This document shows, piece after piece, positions 14,723 through 21,524 of a DNA stretch of 25,418 bases. The DNA comes from Desulfobacterales bacterium. Its GTDB lineage: Bacteria; Desulfobacterota; Desulfobacteria; Desulfobacterales; UBA2174_A. Position 1 is the first letter of the stretch, and every line of letters starts with the position of its first letter. Location: the NCBI GenBank assembly GCA_025454075.1, contig JALOPD010000030.1:1-25418 (forward strand), read 5' to 3'. Both the position numbers and the translations under genes were made by a program. A model generated the notes under the pieces. That model ran no database searches, was not told where the DNA came from, and saw nothing but the letters and a program-made list of their open reading frames with translations.

Positions 14723-15499
14723 ATGAACTATGATTGGGCCTTTGCCCGGCGGATCCGGTGCCGCCGGGAAGACCAGCAGCAGTGTCTGCTTCTGATCTCC
14801 GACATTTTGCTCCTGACCAAAAAGGCCAGGTCCCTCGGCCTGCTCTCCCTGATCGAAACCATCGAGGCCTGCCCCAACCGTTTTTTGAAAAAAGGCCTGC
14901 AGCTCATCGTGGACGGGGAAAAGCCTCACACCGTGCGCGAGATCCTGGAAATCAGCATCATGGCGGGCGGCTTTCGCGGGAGGGAGCTGCTGGAGCGGTG
15001 CATCATCCTGGAAGGCCTCATGGGCATCCAGGCCGGGCTCAACCCCAAGAGCATCCAGGAGCTGCTGCTGTCGTTTATAGGGGAAGAGGTCGCGCGGACG
15101 TATGAAACCGAGTTCGGGGACGGCGGCGGCGGAAACCTGGACCGCTTCCTAAAGAACCTTGAGCAGTCTCAGCCGCCGAGCGCGGCGCAATCCCCGCTGA
15201 GCCTTCTTTTCAGCAAGCTCGGCGACGACGAGATCCGCCAGTGCCTCAAGGAAATCAGCACGCTGGACCTGGCAAAAGCGCTGAAAAACATGAACGCCAA
15301 GACCCAGATGCGCATTTTCAACACGCTGCCGAAACCCGGCGCGTTGTTTCTCAGGGAAACCCTGGAGCAGATGGGCCGGGTGCCGCCTTCGGCGGTGGCC
15401 GAGGCCCAGGAGAGAATCGAAGCCGCAATCAGGGACATCCGCCGGCGCACGCCCCCGCCGCAAGCGGCCGCCGGGCTCACGGGTCCGACCCCGGTCTGA
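14723..15499 (+). CDS. Soluble protein combining a MotA-like segment and a FliG-like C-terminal domain
   Basis: A 258-residue protein without a membrane helix. Residues 24-80 match the cytoplasmic region of MotA-type stators (KKARSLGLLSLIETIE, then FLKKGLQLIVDGEKPHTVREILE). Residues 158-236 match the FliG C-terminal rotor domain: LGDDEIRQCLKEISTLDLAKALKN aligns with the family's LDDxxIQxxLREVDxxDLxxALKG, and LRETLEQMGRVPPSAVAEAQERI with LREDLExxGPVRLSDVExAQxxI. Ser and Lys of the NMSKR motif are altered to NTLPKPG. A Gly-rich linker (132-137) separates the halves. I choose ATG 14723 (AAGGA eight bases upstream) over GTG 14705. No flagellar genes are nearby. Whether it touches the motor or is a repurposed fold is unknown. 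Confidence 0.78.
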   Translation: MNYDWAFARRIRCRREDQQQCLLLISDILLLTKKARSLGLLSLIETIEACPNRFLKKGLQLIVDGEKPHTVREILEISIMAGGFRGRELLERCIILEGLMGIQAGLNPKSIQELLLSFIGEEVARTYETEFGDGGGGNLDRFLKNLEQSQPPSAAQSPLSLLFSKLGDDEIRQCLKEISTLDLAKALKNMNAKTQMRIFNTLPKPGALFLRETLEQMGRVPPSAVAEAQERIEAAIRDIRRRTPPPQAAAGLTGPTPV

Positions 15500-15535
15500 A
15501 CCAATGCCGCGCCGGGGTGCGCGCGCCACGTGCGC

Positions 15536-16021
15536 TCACCGGGCGGAAACCAACGCCTCCTCGCCTTTTTCCAAGAACTGCTTCAGGCGCGCGATGTGGC
15601 GGTTTTCCTCCGCGATGATGGCCTCGAGCTGGGCGCGGGTTTCGCCGCGCTCGATGAACGGCGCGATCATCTCGTAGAAGAGGACGGTGTCCTTTTCGAA
15701 CTCGATGAAAATGGAGACGAGCTCGCCCGGGCCGGCCACCTTTGAAAAGTCCACTTCCCTGAGCGAGAAGCTCTGCCCCCCGATCGCATCCTCGAGGAGC
15801 TGTTTTCCCATTTTCTCCAAAAAGGGGTTCTTCCCGCCGGCGGCCAGGCCGGCCTTGAGCCCGGCAAACCAGCTGCCGTGCCCGGCCTCTTCATCCGCCA
15901 TCCAGGCGAGCATGGCCTTCAACTCCTCGTCGGTTGTCGATTCAATCGCCTTGCGGTAGACGGCCTCGCCGTTTTTCTCCAAACGGATCCCCACATCTAT
16001 AATATCTTTGGTTTCGAACAT
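15536..16021 (-). CDS. Rubrerythrin-like/ferritin-like diiron protein
   Basis: A 161-residue four-helix-bundle protein. Metal ligands are recognisable: E19 in EKNGEAVYRKAI, E45 and H48 in DEEAGH, E109 in EFEKDTVLFYE, and E139 and H142 in EENRH. No rubredoxin domain follows, so it is the erythrin-only type (COG1633-like). Such proteins act in peroxide defence or iron handling in anaerobes. The start at 16021 has GAGG six bases upstream; a further eight codons could be read but lack support. A good promoter lies at 16055-16082. It converges with the MotA/FliG-like gene, with 36 bases between them and no obvious terminator. Confidence 0.88.
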   Translation of the reverse strand: MFETKDIIDVGIRLEKNGEAVYRKAIESTTDEELKAMLAWMADEEAGHGSWFAGLKAGLAAGGKNPFLEKMGKQLLEDAIGGQSFSLREVDFSKVAGPGELVSIFIEFEKDTVLFYEMIAPFIERGETRAQLEAIIAEENRHIARLKQFLEKGEEALVSAR

Positions 16022-16054
16022 CGTCGCCTCGAACGGTGGTTTCAAGTCGGGGGC

Positions 16055-16082
16055 ATCATAGCAGAGCCGGAGAGAAATTCAA
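16055..16082 (-). promoter_or_regulatory. Sigma70-type promoter of the rubrerythrin-like gene
   Basis: On the minus strand TTGAAT (16077-16082), 16-base spacer, TATGAT (16055-16060, five of six matches). Transcription would begin near 16048, leaving a leader of about 27 bases. Confidence 0.6.
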
Positions 16083-16197
16083 CCCGCACGTCCCGCCGCC
16101 GCTGCCGGGGCGGCCCGGCAGCGAAGCGGATCAGCCACTGATTGTTACATTTTTTTCACAAATACTCGATAGAGGTTGCCGAAGCATATACTACCAA

Positions 16198-16225
16198 TTG
16201 ATTTCATAACGAAATAAACTATACT
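16198..16225 (+). promoter_or_regulatory. Candidate sigma70 promoter ahead of a 22-residue ORF
   Basis: TTGATT (16198-16203), 16-base spacer, TATACT (16220-16225), in an AT-rich island that contrasts with the surrounding GC-rich DNA. Just downstream, TTGCACG-CTTT-TTGCT (16232-16247) is one base away from the sigma54 -24/-12 consensus, but lacks one of the invariant -24 guanines. Confidence 0.45.
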
Positions 16226-16289
16226 TATACCTTGCACGCTTTTTGCTAAAGACTGATGTTAGCCGTTTTAAAAATGAAAGGCGACAACC

Positions 16290-16358
16290 ATGGACATGCT
16301 GGACATTCTAGGCGCCATCATCGCTCTCACCGCCCTGGCGAGACTCATTTTCGTCTGA
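16290..16358 (+). CDS. Possible 22-residue single-helix membrane peptide
   Basis: The ORF reads MDMLDILGAIIALTALARLI plus FV. It has an acidic N-terminus, then a hydrophobic helix interrupted by one Arg, and stops at TGA 16356. AAAGG lies eight bases before the ATG, and candidate promoters sit at 16198-16247. It is far too short for standard gene finders. Coding is supported only by the ribosome binding site, promoter and hydrophobic composition; I recognise no homologue. It could equally be a chance ORF in a non-coding leader. Confidence 0.35.
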   Translation: MDMLDILGAIIALTALARLIFV

Positions 16359-16536
16359 GGCGGAAACCCTGGCTGTTTGGATCGAGGATGCTTTACCGAA
16401 TTCTCGCTTCGAACGCCGATGCTCCGTTGAACGGACGCCCCTAACCGCCTCCGAACAGGCCGGATGAAACGTAAGCCCGCCGCCCGCCGCGATTGACCCT
16501 CAGCCGTTTTCGTACAACCCCGACCCAGCGGAATCA

Positions 16537-16565
16537 TTGACTTCCAAATTCATAATCGGTATCAC
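16537..16565 (+). promoter_or_regulatory. Candidate promoter of the HerA-like gene
   Basis: TTGACT (16537-16542), 17-base spacer, TATCAC (16560-16565). It would give a leader of about 210 bases that includes the REP-like cluster 16632-16716. Confidence 0.4.
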
Positions 16566-16631
16566 TTCAGACATGGGCGGTCGCAACATTGCACTGGAAT
16601 CAACTTCCGATGAAGTCACATTTTTGCAACT

Positions 16632-16716
16632 CTGTGGGAGCGGCTTTCCAGCCGCGATTCAACCGTCTCAGCCAAGGCTGATTTGGCGAAGCCACCTCAT
16701 CGAGGCTGAAAGCCTC
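16632..16716 (+). repeat. REP/BIME-like cluster of three hairpins
   Basis: Three successive short hairpins: GCGGC-tttcca-GCCGC within CTGTGGGAG...GCCGCGAT (16632-16658), TCAGCC-aa-GGCTGA (16668-16681), and GAGGCT-gaa-AGCCTC (16702-16716). The first is the same repeat as at 2479-2504 in opposite orientation. The cluster lies in the leader of the HerA-like gene. Confidence 0.6.
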
Positions 16717-16782
16717 TCTCACGCCTCGTCGCCGATAAATTGTCGCAGCGTGCCATAACCTATTTCAAGGGGAGGGCCATCC

Positions 16783-19227
16783 ATGACGGCATACGAAAAG
16801 CTTGGAGTGTTTTATCTGGGCAAGGCGTTCGACATGGAGTCCGGGAAGATCCGGGAGGAGATGGTCCTCTACGACTCCAAGGACCTCACCACCCACGCCG
16901 TCATCATCGGCATGACCGGCAGCGGCAAAACCGGCCTCGCCCTCGGCCTCCTGGAAGAAGCCCTGATCGACAACATCCCGGTGATCGCCATCGACCCCAA
17001 GGGCGACCTCCCCAACCTGCTGCTCACCTTCCCGGGCCTCACCCCGGAGGAGTTCCTGCCCTGGGTGGACGACCAGGACGCCGCGGCCGCCGGCCTCAGC
17101 CGGCAGCAGTTTGCCGCCAAACAGGCCGACCTGTGGCGCAAGGGGCTGGCCGATTGGGGCCAGGGCCCGGAGCGCATCGAACGGCTGCGCGCCGCCGCGG
17201 AGTTTGCCGTGTACACGCCCGGCAGCCGCGCCGGCTTGCCGATGAATGCCCTGGGGAGCTTTGCGCCGCCTCCTGCCGCCGTCGCGGAAGACCGTGACCT
17301 CCTGCGTGAACGCATCATGACGACGGCGACCTCGCTTTTGGCCCTGGCGGGCATCGACGCCGACCCCATCACCAGCCGCGAGCACATCCTGCTCTCCACC
17401 ATCTTCAGCGCCGCCTGGTCTCAGGGCAAGGGCCTCGACCTCTCCGGCCTGGTGCGCGCCGTCCAGGAGCCGCCGTTCGCCCGCGTGGGGGTCATGGACC
17501 TCGACTCGTTCTACCCCGCCAAGGATCGGTTCCAGCTGGCCATGCGCTTCAACAACCTTCTGGCCGCGCCGGGGTTCGAGGCCTGGCTGGAGGGCGAGCC
17601 CCTCGACATCGGCCGGCTCCTGTTCACGGCCGAAGGCCGGCCGCGCGCCTCCATCTTCACCATCAGCCACCTCGGCGACGCCGAACGCATGTTCTTCGTT
17701 TCCAAGCTGCTGAACGAAATCCTGGCCTGGGTGCGCACCCAACCCGGGACCTCCAGCCTGCGGGCCGTCCTCTACATGGACGAGATCTTCGGCTATTTCC
17801 CGCCGGTCAGCAACCCGCCGTCGAAGCAGCCCCTGCTGACCCTTCTCAAGCAGGCGCGGGCCTTCGGGCTCGGCGTGGTGCTCTCCACCCAGAACCCGGT
17901 GGACCTCGACTACAAGGGGCTCGCCAACACCGGCACCTGGTTCATCGGCCGGCTGCAGACCGAGGGCGACAAGGAGCGGGTGATGGCCGGGCTGGAGGGG
18001 GCCTCGGCGGGCAGGCACTTCGACCGCGGACGGATGGAGAAAACACTGGCCGGTCTCGGCAAACGCGTCTTCCTGCTCAACAGCGTCCACGAAAACGAGC
18101 CGGCCATCTTTCAGACGCGCTGGACGCTGTCCTACCTGCGCGGCCCCATGACGCGGGAGAACATCAAGGTCTTGACGGCCGCCGGCGCGGCCGTCAAATC
18201 AAGTGAGTTGCCTTCACCGGAAACATCTCAGCCGCTAGCGCCGCCGCCGATTGCTGCGGGCGTCGTCCGGGATTCTCAGCCGCCGCTGCTGCCGCCGGGG
18301 ATTGCCGCCTATTACCTGCCGCCGGAGGAACCCGGCCCGGGCCTTGAATACTACCCGGCGGTGCTGGGCAGCCTGAACATCCACTTTACCAGCGCCAAGC
18401 AACGGATCGATCTGTCCCGGCGCCTGGCCTGCGCGGCGCCCCTGGCCGAAGGGCCGGTTCCCCTGGATTGGGACCAGGCCGTCCCGCTGGCCGTGGACCC
18501 CTCCGAACTGAGCCCGAAGCCGGCTGCCGGTGCGAGCTTTGCCGAGCTGCCGGCCGAAGCCAAGAAGGCCAAATCCTACGACGCCTGGCGCAAGGACCTG
18601 GCCCGCTGGGTGCGCCAGAACTGCGCGCTGAAACTGCAGCGCTCGGACCGTTTTGGGCTTTCCGCCCGCGCCGAGGAATCCAACGCCGATTTCATGGCCC
18701 GGCTGGCCCAAACCGCCCGGGAACAGAGGGACCTGGAGGTGGAGAAGCTGCGCCGTCGCTATGCCGACAAGTTCAACGCCTTGAAGGACCGGCTCATGCG
18801 CGCGGAGCAGTCGGTCTCGCGCGAGCAGGAACAGCTCTCGGCAAAGAAAGTGGAAACGGCCATCTCCTTCGGGACCGCCATTCTCGGCGCTTTTCTGGGG
18901 CGCAAGGCGGTGAGTGCCGCTTCGGCCGGCCGTTTGGGCACGGCGGCGAAATCCGCCGGCCGCCTGCGCAAGGAGAGCATGGACACCGCCCGCGCCCAGG
19001 AAAGCGCCGAGGCGGTCAAGGCCAAAATTGCGGAGTTGGATCTGGCCCTGCAGGCGGACATCGACAAGCTGGAGGCCGCCTTCGACCCGGCCGCCGAGAA
19101 GCTGCAGGAGGTCGTCGTGGCCCCGACCCCGGCCGGCATCACCCAGGAGTTTTTCGGCCTGGTGTGGCTGCCGTATCGGCGGGACGACCAGGGAAAGGCC
19201 GTCCCGGCCTGGCAGGCGGCTTCGTAA
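16783..19227 (+). CDS. HerA/FtsK-superfamily ATPase with C-terminal coiled coil
   Basis: An 814-residue ATP-binding protein. The Walker A is GMTGSGKT (43-50); VIAIDPKGDLPNLL (67-80) follows as in HerA-type DNA translocases; the Walker B is AVLYMDEIFGYFPP (328-341) with D333/E334; a sensor-like VLSTQNPVDLDYKGLANTGTWFIGR occupies 366-390. Residues 600-780 are charged and coiled-coil-like (EVEKLRRRYADKFNALKDRL; AEAVKAKIAELDLALQADID), split by a Gly/Ala-rich hydrophobic segment (about 690-725). The start has GGGGAGG seven bases upstream. No NurA nuclease, DUF4297 or other defence partner is adjacent, so the role is unknown; DNA pumping or segregation is the family expectation. The last two codons and the stop (GCT TCG TAA) belong to the palindromic element 19213-19340. 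Confidence 0.85.
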   Translation: MTAYEKLGVFYLGKAFDMESGKIREEMVLYDSKDLTTHAVIIGMTGSGKTGLALGLLEEALIDNIPVIAIDPKGDLPNLLLTFPGLTPEEFLPWVDDQDAAAAGLSRQQFAAKQADLWRKGLADWGQGPERIERLRAAAEFAVYTPGSRAGLPMNALGSFAPPPAAVAEDRDLLRERIMTTATSLLALAGIDADPITSREHILLSTIFSAAWSQGKGLDLSGLVRAVQEPPFARVGVMDLDSFYPAKDRFQLAMRFNNLLAAPGFEAWLEGEPLDIGRLLFTAEGRPRASIFTISHLGDAERMFFVSKLLNEILAWVRTQPGTSSLRAVLYMDEIFGYFPPVSNPPSKQPLLTLLKQARAFGLGVVLSTQNPVDLDYKGLANTGTWFIGRLQTEGDKERVMAGLEGASAGRHFDRGRMEKTLAGLGKRVFLLNSVHENEPAIFQTRWTLSYLRGPMTRENIKVLTAAGAAVKSSELPSPETSQPLAPPPIAAGVVRDSQPPLLPPGIAAYYLPPEEPGPGLEYYPAVLGSLNIHFTSAKQRIDLSRRLACAAPLAEGPVPLDWDQAVPLAVDPSELSPKPAAGASFAELPAEAKKAKSYDAWRKDLARWVRQNCALKLQRSDRFGLSARAEESNADFMARLAQTAREQRDLEVEKLRRRYADKFNALKDRLMRAEQSVSREQEQLSAKKVETAISFGTAILGAFLGRKAVSAASAGRLGTAAKSAGRLRKESMDTARAQESAEAVKAKIAELDLALQADIDKLEAAFDPAAEKLQEVVVAPTPAGITQEFFGLVWLPYRRDDQGKAVPAWQAAS

Positions 19228-19340
19228 CAAGCCCAACTTCCGCGTTGTGCGGCGTGCCGCTGCCGCTGCGGCGTACCGGAGTACGCCTCGCGCCGCGGCA
19301 CTTGCACGCCTTGAATTCGGGCTTGTTACGAAGCCGCCTG
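19213..19340. repeat. Long palindromic repeat element, copy 2
   Basis: A 128-bp palindrome whose outer arms are 22-bp exact complements: left 19213-19234 beginning CAGGCGGCTTCGTAACAAG, right 19319-19340 ending CTTGTTACGAAGCCGCCTG. The inner core GCTGCGGCGTAC / GTACGCCTCGC matches copy 1 at 11726-11848. Where the copies differ, changes occur on both arms (TTTGTAA/TTACAAA in copy 1, TTCGTAA/TTACGAA in copy 2; GTTTCGCGG/CCGCGAAAC versus GTGCCGC/GCGGCAC), so pairing is kept. The stop of the HerA-like gene lies in the left arm. Confidence 0.85.
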
Positions 19341-19412
19341 TTCAGAATCGAGCCGATGATAGGGTTTCTTGCCATCAAACTGGCAACAACTCATAACGGG
19401 TGTACCCCTCTC

Positions 19413-19455
19413 CAAAAAAAAGCCCTTTCTCGGCGTCAACGCCGAGAAAGGGCTT
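19413..19455 (-). terminator. Strong intrinsic terminator of the CoA-transferase operon
   Basis: Perfect 16-bp stem AAGCCCTTTCTCGGCG and complement (19420-19455) with a four-base loop. Reading on the minus strand, the stem runs into eight T residues (complement of 19413-19420). It lies about 140 bases beyond the stop of the beta-subunit gene and would also shield it from the plus-strand HerA-like gene. Confidence 0.88.
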
Positions 19456-19566
19456 GAGAAAGGGTCTTCGAGGCTCAACTCGCGGCCAGCCCATGGCCTC
19501 ACCGCATCAACAGGGCAGATCCGAACCCGACCCTTCCCGATCCATCCTTTTTCAATACTCCACAAT

Positions 19567-19598
19567 AATAATTTTTGCGGCTCGCCGCAAAAATTATT
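19567..19598 (-). terminator. Hairpin overlapping the CoA-transferase beta stop codon
   Basis: Perfect 14-bp stem (AATAATTTTTGCGG and complement) with loop CTCG. The arm overlaps the TAA at 19597-19599. U-rich sequence leaves the stem on the minus strand. It is the first of two tandem hairpins ending this operon. Confidence 0.6.
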
Positions 19599-20367
19599 AA
19601 CCGCGCCCGATCACAAGTTTTAGCGGGTCCACCTCCTCCCGCAGGATTCTCAGCTCCTTTTCGGTGGGCGGCGCGGTGCGGCCGATCTGCTTGGGGACGA
19701 CCAGCTCGAAGCCCGTCTCGGCCTTCACCTTGTCCAACTCCACGCCCGGGTGCAGGGATTCGACCATCATGGCCTTGGTCTTCTCGTCGAAGCCCATGAC
19801 GGCGAGATCCGTTACGATCTTGTAGGGTCCGCCCTCCGGCAGCCCCGCCGCCTCCCGCGCGCCGGCGCCGGTGAGGAAGCCCGGCGAGGTCACGAACTCG
19901 CACTTCTCGACGAACCGCGACTTGCTGTGCACCGTCATGATCATGGTGCGCCAGCAGAACGAGGCGAAATCGTTGGCGCCGCCGCTGCCCGGGAAGCGCA
20001 CCTTGGGCTTGTAATAGTCGCCCACGACGGTGGAGTTGATGTTGCCGTACTTGTCGATCTGGGCGCCCCCCAGGAAGGCGTAGTCCACCAGGCCGCGGCT
20101 GCAGGTGGTCATCATTTCGGTCATGCCGGCCGCCATGACCGCGCGGAAAAAGGTGCGCGAGTCGCCCACGGAAATCGGCATCTGTGGCAATAAAGGAGAA
20201 ATCCCGCCGGCCTCGAAAAGGATGATGAGGTTGGGCGATTGGGTTTTCTGGGAAAGCATGGCGGCGGCGCAGGGGGCGCCGGTGCCGACGGCCACGGTCT
20301 TGCCGTCCTCGAGGTAGCGCGAGGCCACGCAGATCATCATCTCCATCATATTGTAGTCGGGTGCCAT
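19597..20367 (-). CDS. gctB: Glutaconate-type CoA-transferase, beta subunit
   Basis: A 256-residue subunit of a family I CoA-transferase, which moves CoA between an acyl-CoA and a carboxylic acid through a glutamyl-CoA intermediate. The segment LFEAGGISPLLP places Glu52 where GctB of Acidaminococcus has its catalytic Glu54, so activity is likely. Other family features are SRGLVDYAFLGGAQIDKYGNIN and a C-terminal ADxxL-like tail (TEKELRILREEVDPLKL). The gene name reflects the closest family I know; the substrate could be another dicarboxylate, or a ring-cleavage acyl-CoA as in IpdAB-type enzymes. AAGGAG precedes the ATG at 20367. It is 52 bases downstream of the alpha gene. Confidence 0.85.
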   Translation of the reverse strand: MAPDYNMMEMMICVASRYLEDGKTVAVGTGAPCAAAMLSQKTQSPNLIILFEAGGISPLLPQMPISVGDSRTFFRAVMAAGMTEMMTTCSRGLVDYAFLGGAQIDKYGNINSTVVGDYYKPKVRFPGSGGANDFASFCWRTMIMTVHSKSRFVEKCEFVTSPGFLTGAGAREAAGLPEGGPYKIVTDLAVMGFDEKTKAMMVESLHPGVELDKVKAETGFELVVPKQIGRTAPPTEKELRILREEVDPLKLVIGRG

Positions 20368-20419
20368 ATCCGCAGCTCCTTAAGATGAGTTTTTGGCTCA
20401 ACGCAAAAATAAATAAGCA

Positions 20420-21403
20420 TCACTTTTCCACCAGGGTCTCCAGCTTCTGCAGCTCCTTGAGCTTCTTCAGGCCGCCGCAGCGCTCCAGGTACTCCTCGAA
20501 GCAGGAAACCCCGTAGATGTAGTGGTCGAGGAACTTCTCGAACTCCTTGGGGTCTTTCTCGACCTTCATCCACTGGGCCAGATGCTCTTCGTCCGAAAAA
20601 TAGAGATAGGGCATGTTGCCGGGGTAGCTGCCGTAGGGCACCTCGACCACGGCGTCCACCAGGTAGAACGGGATCGAGGTGGCGGTCGGGTTGTTGCGGA
20701 TGGTGAAGTTGTTCACCAGGCGCTCGGCGGTGATGATGAGGTGCTTGGCGGCGCGCGACAGCTCCATGTCGGCGACCGAGATGCCGCGGAAGACGGCGTT
20801 GCCGTACATGTCGGCCTCGTGCACGTGGATCACGGCCACATCCGGCCAGAGGGCCGGGACGGCCGCATATTTCTTGCCGGTGAAGGGGCATTCGACGACC
20901 TTGGCGCCGGACATCTTGAGGGTGTCGGTCCCCAGCATGCTGCGCACCACGGCAAAGGAGACGCCCTCGGCGGCGGCCTTCAGGCGGGCGGCCAGGGAGT
21001 AGTTGGTCCACTCGGTGACCTTGACCTCGCCGGACTCCATGTAGCGGCGGGCGTTCGGGGACAGCCCGCGGGCTTCCAGCCCGACGATGTAAGCGGCGTC
21101 CAGGCGGTTGAAGCATTTGCCCGCGCAGAGCAGCTCGAAGTCGTGGGTCGAGGTGTGGCCGAGAAAGCCCATGTTCTTGCGCCGGGCCCTGAGGACCTCG
21201 TGGATGATGGCCGTGGGGATGCGGTTGGCCCCGAAGCCGCCGATCCCGAGGTAGCAGCCGTCGGGGATGAATTTCTCCACCGCTTCCTTCGCGGTCGTGC
21301 GCTTGTCGACCATGGCCCGCGGCTTCTTGCGGAAGAACTCGCGCGCCTTGTCCGGGTCGGGATCCGTGAAGATCGGGTTGACCCCTTGATCCAGCACTTT
21401 CAT
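20420..21403 (-). CDS. gctA: Glutaconate-type CoA-transferase, alpha subunit
   Basis: A 327-residue partner of the beta subunit. It carries the family I alpha-subunit features: IPDGCYLGIGGFGANRIPTA (51-70), GHTSTHDFELLCAGK, SMLGTDTLK, and DVAVIHVHEADMYGNAVFRG. The start at 21403 is chosen because GGAGGAG lies six bases upstream; the open frame continues for 30 more codons without support. The two genes run together on the minus strand and probably form an alpha2beta2 enzyme. The leader holds a perfect 11-bp palindrome (21496-21524). The divergent neighbours (SDR and TRAP transporter) suggest a pathway that imports an organic acid and activates it by CoA transfer. Confidence 0.87.
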   Translation of the reverse strand: MKVLDQGVNPIFTDPDPDKAREFFRKKPRAMVDKRTTAKEAVEKFIPDGCYLGIGGFGANRIPTAIIHEVLRARRKNMGFLGHTSTHDFELLCAGKCFNRLDAAYIVGLEARGLSPNARRYMESGEVKVTEWTNYSLAARLKAAAEGVSFAVVRSMLGTDTLKMSGAKVVECPFTGKKYAAVPALWPDVAVIHVHEADMYGNAVFRGISVADMELSRAAKHLIITAERLVNNFTIRNNPTATSIPFYLVDAVVEVPYGSYPGNMPYLYFSDEEHLAQWMKVEKDPKEFEKFLDHYIYGVSCFEEYLERCGGLKKLKELQKLETLVEK

Positions 21404-21495
21404 AAGGTTCTCCTCCAACATCGTAAATGGGTTACATGTGAATTGCCTGAAGCCGCCCACTTGGGCTGTCTGGGTCAGCAATAAACATGCCACTG

Positions 21496-21524
21496 TTGAA
21501 ATTGATAAAAAACATCAATTTCAA
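21496..21524. promoter_or_regulatory. Perfect 11-7-11 palindrome upstream of gctA
   Basis: TTGAAATTGAT, seven-base A-rich spacer, ATCAATTTCAA. It lies 93 bases upstream of the gctA start. The arm length and hyphenated symmetry fit an operator for a dimeric regulator; a hairpin in the leader is the alternative. Confidence 0.5.

Larger units (their letters stand above)
16359..16782. other. Intergenic region upstream of the HerA-like gene
   Basis: About 420 bases without a supportable gene. Apart from the candidate promoter (16537-16565) and the REP-like cluster (16632-16716), I see no RNA gene or structured element here. Confidence 0.6.

Noticed and set aside
16232..16247. Sigma54 promoter TTGCACG-CTTT-TTGCT
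   Set aside because: Not listed as its own feature: one of the near-invariant -24 guanines is replaced by T, and an overlapping sigma70-type promoter explains the site as well.
16765..18090. 441-codon open frame on the minus strand
   Set aside because: Antisense to the HerA-like ATPase core, with shadow-type composition (Gly/Ala/Arg/Gln-rich) and no ribosome binding site.
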